This document shows positions 16,849 to 25,552 of a stretch of DNA of 32,850 nt, piece after piece. The notes under the pieces are model-generated. The model was not told the DNA's origin, made no database searches, and saw only the letters and a list, made by a program, of their open reading frames with translations. Source of the stretch: Natronohydrobacter sp. (GTDB lineage: Bacteria > Pseudomonadota > Alphaproteobacteria > Rhodobacterales > Rhodobacteraceae); the NCBI GenBank assembly GCA_020832585.1, contig JAFIEL010000016.1, forward strand, positions 1 through 32,850, written 5' to 3'. Each line of letters starts with the position of its first letter. The first letter of the stretch is position 1. A program made the translations under genes and the position numbers.

Positions 16849-17799
16849 ATGCGGTTCCTTCTGCTTCTATCCCTGACAGCGGCGCTTCTCCTTGGCGGCT
16901 ACTGGGTCTTTGCGGCACAGATGATCGAACGTCAGGGCGCAGCGATCATGGGCCAATCACCACAGCTTGACGGTCGCGTGGAACCGGTCACGGGCTTTCC
17001 GCTGGCGTTTCGTACCACGATCACGCAGCCCGTCTGGCGCAGTCGCGACGGGCGCTCGGGCTGGACAGCCGCCGGGCTGGACCTCGCATCGACCAGCTAT
17101 CAGCCCAACCGGATCAGCGCGCGCTTGCCTGCGGCCCAGTCGGTCAGGCTGGGGGGGATCGACATCGCACTTGACGCGCGCGACATGCGCGCCACCGTCG
17201 AAATAGGTGCCGATCAATCGCTGCGCGCAGCGGATCTGTCGTTGCAATCTGTCCAGATCGAAGACACTGCGCCAGTCACAGGGATCGGGCAATCTGCCCT
17301 TGATCTGCGCCTGATCGAAGGGTCCAGATATGCGCTCGACGCGCAGATCAGCGATCTGCGCCTTGCGCCCGAAACCCTGGCGCTTGTCAGCCCCGACGCG
17401 TCCCTGCCCGATCTTGTGTCCCATATCGCCCTGACCGCAGAGGCAGAATTTGCCCGCGTCCTGCCCCTGCGCACGCCCTTTCCTGATCTGCAAGAACTGG
17501 TCGTGACAGAGGCGCGGCTCGACTGGGGCGCGCTGCAGGCAACCATGACCGGCAAGCTGGCGCGCAGCGCAACCGGGATGATGGACGGCCAGATCCTGCT
17601 GGTGCTGCAGGACTGGCGTCCCTTCCATGCGCTTCTGGTCGCACAGGGCACCCTGCCCCCGGATGCCGCAATGCTTGCCGGAATGTTCCTCGCGTCACAG
17701 GCGGCACCAGGGACAAACGCCGTCACCTTGCCGCTGGATCTGCGCGAGCAAGTCCTGTCGCTAGGCCCCTTTGCGCTCGCGCAACTGCCGCGATTTTAA
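16849..17799 (+). CDS. DUF2125-family envelope protein
   Basis: 316 residues with an N-terminal hydrophobic segment (about 2-20), a signal peptide or anchor, then a beta-rich body with no cysteine pair or catalytic motif that I recognise. The pattern of G-x-P-L-x-F followed by repeated amphipathic strands fits the alphaproteobacterial DUF2125 family, of unknown function. The ATG at 16849 is chosen because GAGAGG lies eight bases upstream; ATG at 16828 lacks a site. The last 39 bases overlap the 3' end of the VanZ-like gene on the opposite strand. Confidence 0.78.
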   Translation: MRFLLLLSLTAALLLGGYWVFAAQMIERQGAAIMGQSPQLDGRVEPVTGFPLAFRTTITQPVWRSRDGRSGWTAAGLDLASTSYQPNRISARLPAAQSVRLGGIDIALDARDMRATVEIGADQSLRAADLSLQSVQIEDTAPVTGIGQSALDLRLIEGSRYALDAQISDLRLAPETLALVSPDASLPDLVSHIALTAEAEFARVLPLRTPFPDLQELVVTEARLDWGALQATMTGKLARSATGMMDGQILLVLQDWRPFHALLVAQGTLPPDAAMLAGMFLASQAAPGTNAVTLPLDLREQVLSLGPFALAQLPRF

Positions 17800-18192
17800 A
17801 ATCCGGCGCGAAAGCGCCCGCCCCACTGGAACGGCCGCCAGCGCCCCCAGGACATCCGCCACGAAATCCGCCAATTCACGACCGCGACCGACAATAGGCT
17901 GGATCAGTTCGATGGCACCGCCCAAAGCACTGGCACAGAGCACGATCCAGAGCCACGCATCCGGGCGCACGGCCACGGCAGGCAAGGCAATCAGGAAAAA
18001 CACGACAAAATGCACCAGTTTGTCAAAATGCGGAAATGGCAGCGGCGTTTCGGGACCGGCAGGGGCCAGCATCAGCCATGTTCCGATCACCGCGAACCCG
18101 ATGGCAAGGCCATAGCCTGCGATTTCTGCAACCCGTAATCTTTGCACTGCGTCCGTCCCTGCTCTGGTCTCAAGCCCGCAGGTCGCATGCAC
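17761..18192 (-). CDS. VanZ-like membrane protein
   Basis: 143 residues with about four hydrophobic segments (about 23-43, 60-78, 80-98, 110-128) and the family pattern HFDKLVHFVVFF together with GGAIELIQP and GRELADFVADVLGA. VanZ-like proteins are small membrane proteins; the founding member gives teicoplanin resistance, and the bacterial role is otherwise unknown. The start is uncertain: the ATG at 18192 has no clear ribosome binding site, whereas a GTG at 18147 has AGGGA eight bases before it and would give 128 residues. It lies 11 bases after rpoH2 on the same strand, so probably shares its transcript. The 3' end overlaps the DUF2125 gene by 39 bases. Confidence 0.75.
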   Translation of the reverse strand: MHATCGLETRAGTDAVQRLRVAEIAGYGLAIGFAVIGTWLMLAPAGPETPLPFPHFDKLVHFVVFFLIALPAVAVRPDAWLWIVLCASALGGAIELIQPIVGRGRELADFVADVLGALAAVPVGRALSRRILKSRQLRERKGA

Positions 18193-18203
18193 GCGTCAAA
18201 GGT

Positions 18204-19058
18204 TCAAGCAGGAACCTGAACTCTCGCGGCCTCTTGAACCGCTTTGGTGATCCGCGAGACCGCGCGCTCTTCCAACTGGCGGACACGCTCCTTGGAAATG
18301 CCCAAGTCTACGCCGATCTCGGCCAAAGTCCTCGGACTCTCGCTCAGATGGCGTTCGGTGATGATGCGCTGTTCGCGTTCCGGCAAGTCCTGAACCGCAG
18401 AATACAAGAGCGCCCGCCGATGCCGCGCCTCCAGATCCTCCAGCACTTGCGCCTCGGTTTCAACCGAGTCATCCTCCAGCGCTTCCATCCAATCGCGCCC
18501 GTCCTCTTCGCCATTCTGCGCGACATTCAGCGACAGATCCTGCCCCGACATCCGCCCCAGCATGATTTCGACCTGCTCTTCAGGCACATCCAGCTCGCGC
18601 GCGACCGTGGTTGACAACCCCTCGCGCCGGATCTCGCCATCGTCGAGCTTGATCAAGGTCTTGCGCAGATGAAAGAACAGCTTCTTCTGCGCCGCATTGG
18701 TCGCCGTGCGCACCACCGACCAGTTGCGCATGACATATTCCTGCATCGAGGCCCGGATCCACCACGCCGCATAGGTCGAGAACCGCGCGCCATTCTCGGG
18801 GTCGTATTTCTCTGCCGCGCGCATCAGCCCCAGATTGCCCTGCTGGATCAGATCATCCAGCGGCATCCCGTAACGACGATACCGCGTCGCCACGGATACG
18901 GCCAAGCGGGTATAGGCTTTGATCAGCCGATGCAGGGCCGCCTCGTCACGGCTGTCCCGCCAGGCAAGGGCAAGGCGATGCTCGGTTTCGGCATCAAGCA
19001 TCTCGCGCGCCATGGAAGCACGGATGAACTGGCTGGTGCGCGGATCCCGTGGTTGCAT
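18204..19058 (-). CDS. rpoH2: RNA polymerase sigma factor, RpoH family (RpoHII type)
   Basis: Alternative sigma factor of the heat-shock group. It has 284 residues. Region 2 (about 46-120) contains the core-binding and -10 recognition motifs (DDLIQQGNLGLMRAAEKYDP, ARFSTYAAWWIRASM). The RpoH box reads QKKLFFHLRK (124-133). Region 4.2 (about 245-270) has the HTH TLAEIGVDLGISKERVRQLE. In Rhodobacter the second RpoH works under RpoE in the singlet-oxygen and oxidative response; the same role here is inference. I did not find an RpoE-type promoter upstream. It is divergent from a MarR gene with a shared promoter region and is followed at 11 bases by the VanZ-like gene. Confidence 0.9.
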   Translation of the reverse strand: MQPRDPRTSQFIRASMAREMLDAETEHRLALAWRDSRDEAALHRLIKAYTRLAVSVATRYRRYGMPLDDLIQQGNLGLMRAAEKYDPENGARFSTYAAWWIRASMQEYVMRNWSVVRTATNAAQKKLFFHLRKTLIKLDDGEIRREGLSTTVARELDVPEEQVEIMLGRMSGQDLSLNVAQNGEEDGRDWMEALEDDSVETEAQVLEDLEARHRRALLYSAVQDLPEREQRIITERHLSESPRTLAEIGVDLGISKERVRQLEERAVSRITKAVQEAARVQVPA

Positions 19059-19083
19059 CTGACCGGACCTTTTTGTTTCGACT

Positions 19084-19150
19084 CGATATAGTATCGTATC
19101 GCTATCATTTGACCGCCGGGCTTGTCAAGCGCAGGGGCGCGGCCTATTTC
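19084..19150. promoter_or_regulatory. Divergent rpoH2/marR control region
   Basis: The palindrome CGATA-TAG-TATCG (19084-19096) is followed by a second TATCG. Further right, TTGTCAAG holds a plus-strand TTGTCA (19122-19127) and a minus-strand TTGACA (19128-19123). The first, with a 17-base spacer, leads to TATTTC (19145-19150), seven bases before the marR ATG. The second points to rpoH2, but its -10 is weak (GATAGC or ATAGCG). The palindrome is a reasonable MarR operator. All assignments are by eye. Confidence 0.4.
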
Positions 19151-19156
19151 TCGTCC

Positions 19157-19741
19157 ATGAGTGACCAGAATGCAGCCAAGGACACTGACATCGCCGATCT
19201 GATCGTGCATCTGGCCCGCATGGGCCAGTCCTGCGGCCATGCCGAGGGCACACCTGCCCTGACAGCGGCGCAATGGACCGCGCTGCGCTATTTCGCGCGG
19301 GCCAACCGGTTTTCGCGCACGCCCTCTGCCTTCTCCGAATTTCACGCCACCACGCGCGGCACTGCCTCGCAGACTGTGAAATCGCTTGTCGCGATGGGGC
19401 TTCTGGCCCGTCATAGCCATGACAGCGACGGACGCAGCACCCTGATCGAAGTGACCGAAGCAGGACAGGCGCAGTTGCGTCGTGATCCCTTGCGTGATCT
19501 GCGCCGCGTGCTGGGTGCCCTGCCCGAAACGTCCCGCGCAGCGCTGACCAATGCCCTGTCGCAAGCGATTGCAGATCTCGCCAGAGTGCGCGCGGCCCCG
19601 ATTTTCGGCACTTGCGGCGATTGCAACCATCTCGACAGCAAATCCAGCTATTGCCACTGCACCCATAGCCTGCTGACACTGCCGGAAATGCAGGCGATCT
19701 GCGTCGATTTCCAGCCCGCCCGCGTCCCCGGCCAAAGCTAG
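19157..19741 (+). CDS. MarR-family regulator with C-terminal cysteine cluster
   Basis: 194 residues. The winged-helix MarR domain (about 10-140) shows LTAAQWTALRYF, the recognition-helix region TRGTASQTVKSLVAMGLL and the wing HDSDGRSTLIEVT. A C-terminal extension (about 150-185) carries five cysteines: CGDC (153-156), CHC (166-168) and C182, plus H158, H167 and H170. A further C26 is near the N-terminus. This extension could bind zinc or an iron-sulfur cluster, or act as a redox switch; I cannot tell which. The ATG at 19157 has no Shine-Dalgarno sequence; a promoter-like pair places the transcript start at or next to the ATG, so translation may be leaderless. It is divergent from rpoH2. Confidence 0.85.
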   Translation: MSDQNAAKDTDIADLIVHLARMGQSCGHAEGTPALTAAQWTALRYFARANRFSRTPSAFSEFHATTRGTASQTVKSLVAMGLLARHSHDSDGRSTLIEVTEAGQAQLRRDPLRDLRRVLGALPETSRAALTNALSQAIADLARVRAAPIFGTCGDCNHLDSKSSYCHCTHSLLTLPEMQAICVDFQPARVPGQS

Positions 19742-19756
19742 GCGACGGCGCGCGGA

Positions 19757-19798
19757 GGGCCGCAGGCCCGACCGGGTGCGCCCCCCTCGATGGGGGGC
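19757..19798. terminator. GC-rich hairpins between marR and valS
   Basis: GGGCC-GCA-GGCCC (19757-19769) and CCCCCC-TCGAT-GGGGGG (19781-19797) lie between convergent genes. No T-run follows either, so factor-independent termination is not certain, but a bidirectional end is likely by position. Confidence 0.4.
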
Positions 19799-19822
19799 AA
19801 GCCCGGCCTGGCCTGACAGATG

Positions 19823-22800
19823 TCAGGTGACAGCACCCAATTGCGCGATCGCCGATTTCAACCGCGCGATTTCCTCGCGCAGCGCCTCTGCCCGCTCGCG
19901 CGCCTCCGTCACCACCTCTTCCGGCGCACTCTCGACGAATTTCGCGTTGCTCAACCGCCCGGCAATCCCGCCCAGTTCCTTCTCGGATTTTGCGCAGGTC
20001 TTTTCCAGCCGCTCGCGTTCGGCGGCAATATCGATTACCCCTTCCAGCGGCAGCCCGAAAGTCCCCCCTTCCACCGTGACCGTGATCGACCCCTTGGGCA
20101 GAGCTGCGGCTTCCTCAAGCGAGGCAATCCGCGCCAGCCGCGTCACCAGCGCCATATTACGCCCCAGCGCCGCGCGGCCCTGATCGTCCAGATCAAGCTG
20201 GACCATGTTCAGCTTCAACCCCACCGGCACCCGCAATTGCGCACGGGCCGAGCGAATATCCTCGATCAGCCCGATCACCCAGCGCATTTCGCGCATGGCT
20301 GCGTCATCGACCAGTTCCGACCCGATTTCAGGCCAGGGCGCATGGGCGCAAAGCGTATCACGCTGCCCGGTCAGCCCCCAAAGCTCCTCGGTCACAAAAG
20401 GCATGATCGGATGCAGCAGGATCATGCATTGATCCAAGACCCAGCCCATCGTCGCGCGGGTCTCTGCCGCCTGTTCGCCGTCGAACAAGGGCTTGGCGAA
20501 TTCCACATACCAGTCGCAGACCTTGCCCCAGACAAAGGCATAAAGCGCATTGGCCGCATCATTGAACCGATATTCGGCCAGCGCCGCATCCACCGCCTCG
20601 CGCACCTTTGCCGTCTCGCCGATGATCCAGCGGTTCACAGTGGCTTGTGCTGCAGGCGGCGCGCTCTGGGTCTTATGCCCCTCCCAGACGCCATTCATCT
20701 CTGCAAAGCGGCAGGCATTCCACAGCTTCGTCGTGAAATTCCGATAGCCCGCGATGCGCTGAGTATCGAGCTTCAGCACGCCCCCGAGCGAGGCCATCGC
20801 CGCATTGGTGAAGCGCAGCGCATCCGCGCCGTATTCGTCAATGATTTCAAGAGGATCGATGACATTGCCGAGGGATTTGGACATCTTCTTGCCCTTGGCA
20901 TCGCGAACCAGCCCGTGCAGATAGACCTCACGGAAGGGGATTTCCTCGACCACCGCAAGCTGCATCATCATCATGCGGGCGACCCAGAAGAACAGGATAT
21001 CCTGCCCAGTGACGAGGACGCTCGTGGGGAAGTATTTCTGCAATTCCTCGGTCTGTTCCGGCCAGCCCAGCGTGCCGATGGGCCAGAGGCCAGAGGAGAA
21101 CCAGGTGTCGAGCACGTCGGGGTCGCGCCACAAACCAAGACAGTCTCTGGACTCCAGATCTTTTGAGCCGTGCATGTCCGAAGCGTCTACAATCTGGACA
21201 GAATCCGCTGAAACCGGACCTGCGATCCAAGGCGCGTAATAGCTCCGCGCAAGCTTTTCAGCCTCGGCGAAACTCGCAGCGCAGAAAGCCATCGGCTCAT
21301 CCCAATTCATAGGCAGCCCTTGCTCATCGAGGCCCGGCCCATACCAAACCGGAATCTGATGCCCCCACCACAACTGCCGCGAGATGCACCAGGGCTCGAT
21401 ATTCTCCAGCCAATGGTAATAGGTTTTCTCGCCCGACTCCGGCACGATCTTCACCCGTCCCGAACGCACCGCCTCCAGCGCAGGCCCCACGACCTTCTCG
21501 GCATCGACGAACCACTGATCCGTCAGCATCGGCTCGATCACGACCTTCGACCGATCCCCAAAGGGTTGCATGATCTTCTTAGCCTCGACCAGCGGCACCG
21601 CTGCCGCCCCGTCATCCTCGGCCCCCAGCTTGCGCCCCAGACGCGGATCATCCGCCCGCGTCATCACTGCCAGCCCCTCGGCTGTAATCTCTTCCACAAC
21701 CGCCTTGCGGGCCTCATAGCGGTCAAGGCCGCGCAGATAATCCGGCACAAGGTTCAGCGCATCGGCTTCGGCCTCGGACAGCACCCGCTCACCGCGCGCC
21801 ACAGCCCCGGCAATCGCCGCCGCCTCGGCATAGGGTGCCCCATCATCGCGCATCTGCGCGCGGGTATCCATCAGCCGGTACATCGGGATGCCCCCGCGCT
21901 TGGCCACTCCGTAGTCATTGGCATCATGCGCGCCGGTGATCTTCACCGCGCCAGAGCCGAAATTCGGGTCAGGGTAGTCATCCGTGATGATCGGGATCAG
22001 GCGGCGATGCTCTTTCGGCCCAACCGGAATTTCACATAGTTTTCCAATAATTGGCGCATAACGTTTATCCGATGGATGAACTGCAACCGCCCCGTCGCCT
22101 AGCATGGTTTCGGGCCGCGTCGTCGCAATCGAAATGTAATCCCGCATCTCGCGGAAAATCACATTGCCGTCTTCATCTTGCTCCAAATACTCATAGGTCT
22201 CGCCCCCGGCGAGCGGGTATTTGAAATGCCACATATGGCCATCGGTCTCGATATTCTCGACTTCCAGATCGGAAATCGCGGTTTCGAACTTCGGATCCCA
22301 GTTGACCAGCCGTTTTCCCCGATAAATCAATCCCTTGTTGTACATATCAACAAAGACCTTGATCACCGCATCATGGAAATTCCCCTCTTCCCCCGCGGGT
22401 GCACCGGGTGCGCCCGACATGGTGAAGGCGTTGCGCGACCAGTCGAGCGAACAGCCCAGACGTTTCAACTGCTCGATGATCGTGCCGCCCGATTTTTGTT
22501 TTTGTTCCCAGACCTTTGCGACAAAATCCTCGCGCGAGAAATCCGTGCGCTTCTTGCCCACTGCGGCCAATTCCCGCTCGACCACCATCTGCGTTGCAAT
22601 CCCGGCATGGTCCTGCCCAGGCTGCCAGAGCGTGTCAAAGCCGAGCATTCGATGCCAACGCACCAGAATATCCTGCAATGTGTTGTTAAATGCATGACCA
22701 ATATGCAGATTTCCCGTCACATTGGGCGGCGGGATCATCACGCAGAAGCTCTCGTCGCGCCGCTTGGCGGCCCCGGCGCGGAAAGCGCCTGCCTCTTCCC

Positions 22801-22858
22801 ACTGGGCGGCAATCCGCGCCTCTGCGGTTTTTGCGTCGAAAGTCTTGTCCATCGCCAT
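19823..22858 (-). CDS. valS: Valyl-tRNA synthetase
   Basis: Class I synthetase that charges tRNA-Val. It has 1011 residues. The HIGH motif is at 52-55 (NLHIGHAFN) and KMSKS at 658-662 ([10 protein letters not shown]). The CP1 editing domain lies between, with [10 protein letters not shown] (247-255) and the [17 protein letters not shown] stretch (301-317). The C-terminal coiled coil (about 945-1005) is present and ends in an Arg/Glu-rich helix. The residues [11 protein letters not shown] and [13 protein letters not shown] are diagnostic for ValRS over IleRS. The ATG at 22858 is followed by another at 22852; the second gives MDKTF and is equally possible. It is divergent from a DUF3592 gene. 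Confidence 0.97.
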   Translation of the reverse strand: MAMDKTFDAKTAEARIAAQWEEAGAFRAGAAKRRDESFCVMIPPPNVTGNLHIGHAFNNTLQDILVRWHRMLGFDTLWQPGQDHAGIATQMVVERELAAVGKKRTDFSREDFVAKVWEQKQKSGGTIIEQLKRLGCSLDWSRNAFTMSGAPGAPAGEEGNFHDAVIKVFVDMYNKGLIYRGKRLVNWDPKFETAISDLEVENIETDGHMWHFKYPLAGGETYEYLEQDEDGNVIFREMRDYISIATTRPETMLGDGAVAVHPSDKRYAPIIGKLCEIPVGPKEHRRLIPIITDDYPDPNFGSGAVKITGAHDANDYGVAKRGGIPMYRLMDTRAQMRDDGAPYAEAAAIAGAVARGERVLSEAEADALNLVPDYLRGLDRYEARKAVVEEITAEGLAVMTRADDPRLGRKLGAEDDGAAAVPLVEAKKIMQPFGDRSKVVIEPMLTDQWFVDAEKVVGPALEAVRSGRVKIVPESGEKTYYHWLENIEPWCISRQLWWGHQIPVWYGPGLDEQGLPMNWDEPMAFCAASFAEAEKLARSYYAPWIAGPVSADSVQIVDASDMHGSKDLESRDCLGLWRDPDVLDTWFSSGLWPIGTLGWPEQTEELQKYFPTSVLVTGQDILFFWVARMMMMQLAVVEEIPFREVYLHGLVRDAKGKKMSKSLGNVIDPLEIIDEYGADALRFTNAAMASLGGVLKLDTQRIAGYRNFTTKLWNACRFAEMNGVWEGHKTQSAPPAAQATVNRWIIGETAKVREAVDAALAEYRFNDAANALYAFVWGKVCDWYVEFAKPLFDGEQAAETRATMGWVLDQCMILLHPIMPFVTEELWGLTGQRDTLCAHAPWPEIGSELVDDAAMREMRWVIGLIEDIRSARAQLRVPVGLKLNMVQLDLDDQGRAALGRNMALVTRLARIASLEEAAALPKGSITVTVEGGTFGLPLEGVIDIAAERERLEKTCAKSEKELGGIAGRLSNAKFVESAPEEVVTEARERAEALREEIARLKSAIAQLGAVT

Positions 22859-22993
22859 CTGTCCGGCCCCATCGTCCTGAAATCCTGGCAGGTTGTAGCG
22901 TCCCGCGCGGCCAAGGGAAAGCCCCTCGGGGCAGGTGACAAATGCCCCGCGTCGCTGATAGATTCCCTCCAGTCAGGCATTGGACATTTTTTC

Positions 22994-23710
22994 ATGGAAC
23001 GAAAGCCTTTTTCATTTTGGCGTGTCGCGCGTCGTCTGGGTCTGTTCTGGCTGGGCCTGCCGCTGATCTTCGCACTGGGCTTCGGCGGAGTGGCGATCAG
23101 CATGAGCGCGCAGATGATTCTGCTTGCGCGCGATGGGGTGACGGGCGAGGCCGAAGTGCTGGCCCGACAGGTTGAGCGGCGGCGCGATTCCGAGGGCAAG
23201 GAAACCGTCACCTATTACCTGCGCTACAGCTATCTGCCGGAAGGGCGTCACGAGGCGATCGTGAAGCGCCAGAGCGTCAGCCGAAGGCTCCATGATCAGG
23301 TGCGCGAGGGGCAGTTCATTCCTGTCACCTATGCCTGGACGCAGCCAGAGCGCGCGACAGTGGATGCGCGCCATGACCGTTTCGGGCTGATCCTGTTCGG
23401 AGTCGTGGGCGGCATCGGCACCCTGGTCGCGCTGGGGCTGGGCGGATGGATGCTGTCGCGCAAACTGTCGGTCCTGCGGGCGCTGCGGCGGGGCGAGGTG
23501 CGCGAGGCGCGCGTGACCGGGCTGCGCCGCAGCAATGTGCAGAAGAACAAGGTTCAGCAATATGTCATCGACTGGGTGGATGCGACAGGCAGCACCGGCA
23601 GTTCCATGATGGACGCACAGGAAACATTGCTGCGCCATCCCATCGGCAGCGTGATCGTGGTCTATATCGACCCGAAAACCGGGCGCGGATGGTGGGAGGC
23701 GCAGATCTAG
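22994..23710 (+). CDS. DUF3592 domain membrane protein
   Basis: 238 residues with two hydrophobic spans (about 16-44 and 130-153). The extracytoplasmic segment between them has strands of the DUF3592 type (VTYYLRYSYLPEGRH, then FIPVTYAWTQPE), and the same strand pattern recurs after the second span (QQYVIDWVD, VIVVYIDPKTGRGWWE). The function of the family is unknown. The ATG at 22994 is the first methionine past the valS control region and starts a positive segment before the first span; the ribosome binding site is weak. The stop overlaps the end of the nucleosidase gene on the other strand by four bases. Confidence 0.78.
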   Translation: MERKPFSFWRVARRLGLFWLGLPLIFALGFGGVAISMSAQMILLARDGVTGEAEVLARQVERRRDSEGKETVTYYLRYSYLPEGRHEAIVKRQSVSRRLHDQVREGQFIPVTYAWTQPERATVDARHDRFGLILFGVVGGIGTLVALGLGGWMLSRKLSVLRALRRGEVREARVTGLRRSNVQKNKVQQYVIDWVDATGSTGSSMMDAQETLLRHPIGSVIVVYIDPKTGRGWWEAQI

Positions 23711-24336
23711 CCCAGCACCTCGCCGGCCTGAAGCGCATCGCGCAACTGTCCGACGGCCTGTGCCAGCTTTTCATCGATGATATGCAGATATTCCGTCCAG
23801 CTGTGCAGCCCTTCCAGCGGCGCGGCCCCGTCAGAAATGCCCCGCAGCGCGACCAGCGGCACCGCAAAACGCTGGCAGGCCCGCCAGATGGCGAAGCTTT
23901 CCATATCGACCATATCCTCGGCGATGCTGTCATAGGTCGGGCCAGAGACAATATTCGCGCCCGTGGACAGGCTTGCCCCCGGCAGGCCGGGGATGAAGTG
24001 GGGCAGGTCTATCCGTGCGGGCAGGTCCAGAAAGGGCGTCACGCCTTTCTCGAACCCCAACGCAGAGGCGTCCATGTCGCGGTACGCCAATGCCGTTGCC
24101 TGATAGACGCTGCACTGTTCCAGCCGCGCCGAACCTGCAGAGCCCAACGAGACAACCAGATCGGGCCGCGCGCCCTGCCGGTCCAGATCGGCCAGCGTGG
24201 CCGTGGCCACGACCGCTGCCTCGACCGGGCCAACGCCTGTCATGACCGGGGTGAACAGCGCCCGCAGGCAGGGGCCATATTCGGCCTCTGCCGCCATCAG
24301 GAACAGGACGCGCCGCCCGGCCATCCGCGTCAGCAT
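23707..24336 (-). CDS. MTA/SAH nucleosidase-like phosphorylase-superfamily protein
   Basis: 209 residues of the PNP/UDP phosphorylase fold. The three residues used by MTA/SAH nucleosidase have equivalents: E17 in MAAEAEYG, E146 in VDMESFAIW and D169 in GISDGA. This suggests removal of adenine from methylthioadenosine or adenosylhomocysteine, but the protein is somewhat shorter than E. coli MTAN and the nucleobase pocket cannot be verified, so a related nucleosidase (such as of the futalosine type) is possible. It starts three bases after the usp stop, with GGGG seven bases upstream of the ATG, so it is in one transcript with usp. Confidence 0.8.
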   Translation of the reverse strand: MLTRMAGRRVLFLMAAEAEYGPCLRALFTPVMTGVGPVEAAVVATATLADLDRQGARPDLVVSLGSAGSARLEQCSVYQATALAYRDMDASALGFEKGVTPFLDLPARIDLPHFIPGLPGASLSTGANIVSGPTYDSIAEDMVDMESFAIWRACQRFAVPLVALRGISDGAAPLEGLHSWTEYLHIIDEKLAQAVGQLRDALQAGEVLG

Positions 24337-24339
24337 GGA

Positions 24340-24753
24340 TCAGCCCCGACGCGCGACATGGACGGCGCATTGCGCGCGGCCCACGACCTTGCTGGCGGTC
24401 GAGCCCAGCATCAGGCTATGCGTGCCGGGACGATGGGACGAGATCACGATGCAATCCACCCCTTGCAGATTGGCGAAATCCAGCACTTCATGGGCCGCGT
24501 CGCCTTCGGCCACGACGGTCGCGGCGTTTTCCAGCCCGTCTGCAAGGTGCGAGAGATCAGCCTCGATGGCGCTGCGCATTTCGTCGCGCCAGCCCTCGGG
24601 CAGATAGCTGAGCGCAAAGACCGGCGCGGGTTCCATCACATGCAGAAGCGTGATCCTTGCGCCGGGGGCGGCAAGTTTGCGGGCGATTTTCAGCGACTGG
24701 TCCGCATCCTGGCCTTCGTGATAGGCGACGGTGATCAGAAGATGGTTATACAT
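24340..24753 (-). CDS. Universal stress protein, UspA family
   Basis: 137 residues, a single Usp domain. The first strand NHLLITVAYHEG and the nucleotide-loop region SSHRPGTHSLMLGSTASKV (105-123) with G110 and GSTA fit the ATP-binding type (G-2x-G-9x-G[ST] pattern, one glycine replaced). The ATG at 24753 is selected because GGAGG is three bases before GCC-ATG spacing and the beta-strand starts at once; the longer reading to 24810 is not needed. Universal stress proteins act in the cytoplasm in stress survival. It is followed directly by the nucleosidase gene and preceded by the PH-like gene at 61 bases. Confidence 0.88.
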   Translation of the reverse strand: MYNHLLITVAYHEGQDADQSLKIARKLAAPGARITLLHVMEPAPVFALSYLPEGWRDEMRSAIEADLSHLADGLENAATVVAEGDAAHEVLDFANLQGVDCIVISSHRPGTHSLMLGSTASKVVGRAQCAVHVARRG

Positions 24754-24814
24754 GGCCCCTCCGTTGCGCTGCATCGCTGCAATCAGATCAGGAAAGCGAA
24801 AGCGCGGCAAGCCC

Positions 24815-25441
24815 TTAGCGCGTGGGGGTCAGATTGTCGGGCCGCTTTCCGCGACGTGTCTGCTGCACCTGACGACAGAGTTCCGCGACATGCGGCCCAT
24901 CCGTGACCCGCTCGAACCCGACCGGCGGATCCCGGTGACGCCCCTGCGCATTGCCCCGCCCCCTGCCACCCGCATAGCGCCAGCCGTCATGGAACGTGTA
25001 GCGGTCGCTGAGGCGCGCGACCTGCACGGTCTGCATGCCGCGCAGATCGGCTGGAACAAGCGTGACTTCGGTGATCGGGTAGCAATCCACGCCGCGATAG
25101 AGCGTGACCCCGGCAATGGTCGGCCAATGCGCGATCAGCGCGCGCCGGTCGGTGAGCGTGTACCATGTGCCCTGACGGACCACCGCCATGGCAATGGGGC
25201 CGAATGCGCCGATCACAAGGCCAATGATCGCAAAGACGATCAGCCCGCCGATTGGGCCGGATTGACCTGCAGCAAGGCTTTCGATGACCACGAAGAGCAA
25301 AAAACCGATAATGAAGACCCCGAGCAGGATCGTTCCGTTCTCGCCCGCGCGCCATGACCAGCCGGGTTGCGGGCGGCCTTGCCAGAGAATCACCTCCTCT
25401 GGGTCGAGATAGGGTCGCCAGCTTTCATCCGGTCCGGTCAT
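24815..25441 (-). CDS. Membrane protein with PH-like (bPH) region
   Basis: 208 residues. LDPEEVILWQGRPQPG (12-27) and the two-span hairpin (about 38-56 and 63-88) followed by WYTLTDRRALI (93-103) are the pattern of bacterial PH-domain membrane proteins. The C-terminal soluble part has strands and a Gly/Arg-rich loop (about 158-172). The function is unknown. The ATG at 25441 is favoured because the conserved PYLDPEE segment follows; ATG at 25483 or 25501 would add a short arginine-rich leader and would run towards the rpsI terminator. No good ribosome binding site is seen for any of them. It heads a group with usp and the nucleosidase gene. Confidence 0.75.
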   Translation of the reverse strand: MTGPDESWRPYLDPEEVILWQGRPQPGWSWRAGENGTILLGVFIIGFLLFVVIESLAAGQSGPIGGLIVFAIIGLVIGAFGPIAMAVVRQGTWYTLTDRRALIAHWPTIAGVTLYRGVDCYPITEVTLVPADLRGMQTVQVARLSDRYTFHDGWRYAGGRGRGNAQGRHRDPPVGFERVTDGPHVAELCRQVQQTRRGKRPDNLTPTR

Positions 25442-25501
25442 GCCCGGATTGTGCGGCAGGGGCCTGAGTCGGGCAAGGCGCATGTCGCATTGCCTGGGCA
25501 T

Positions 25502-25533
25502 AAAAAAACCATCCGCCCGGTGGGGCGGATGGT
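25502..25533 (-). terminator. Rho-independent terminator of the rplM-rpsI operon
   Basis: Stem 25508-25518 with 25523-25533 (11 pairs, four-base loop). On the minus strand it is followed by seven T (25508-25502), 19 bases after the rpsI stop. A textbook terminator. Confidence 0.9.
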
Positions 25534-25552
25534 GAATGCGTTTGTCGGCAAA

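Noticed and set aside
19820-21166. Long plus-strand open frame opposite valS
   Set aside because: Antisense to valS, which has all its signature motifs. The product has shadow-type composition rich in Arg, His and Pro.
22178-22993. Upstream part of the plus-strand frame containing the DUF3592 gene
   Set aside because: It runs antisense through the 5' end of valS. The hydrophobic DUF3592 protein starts properly at 22994.
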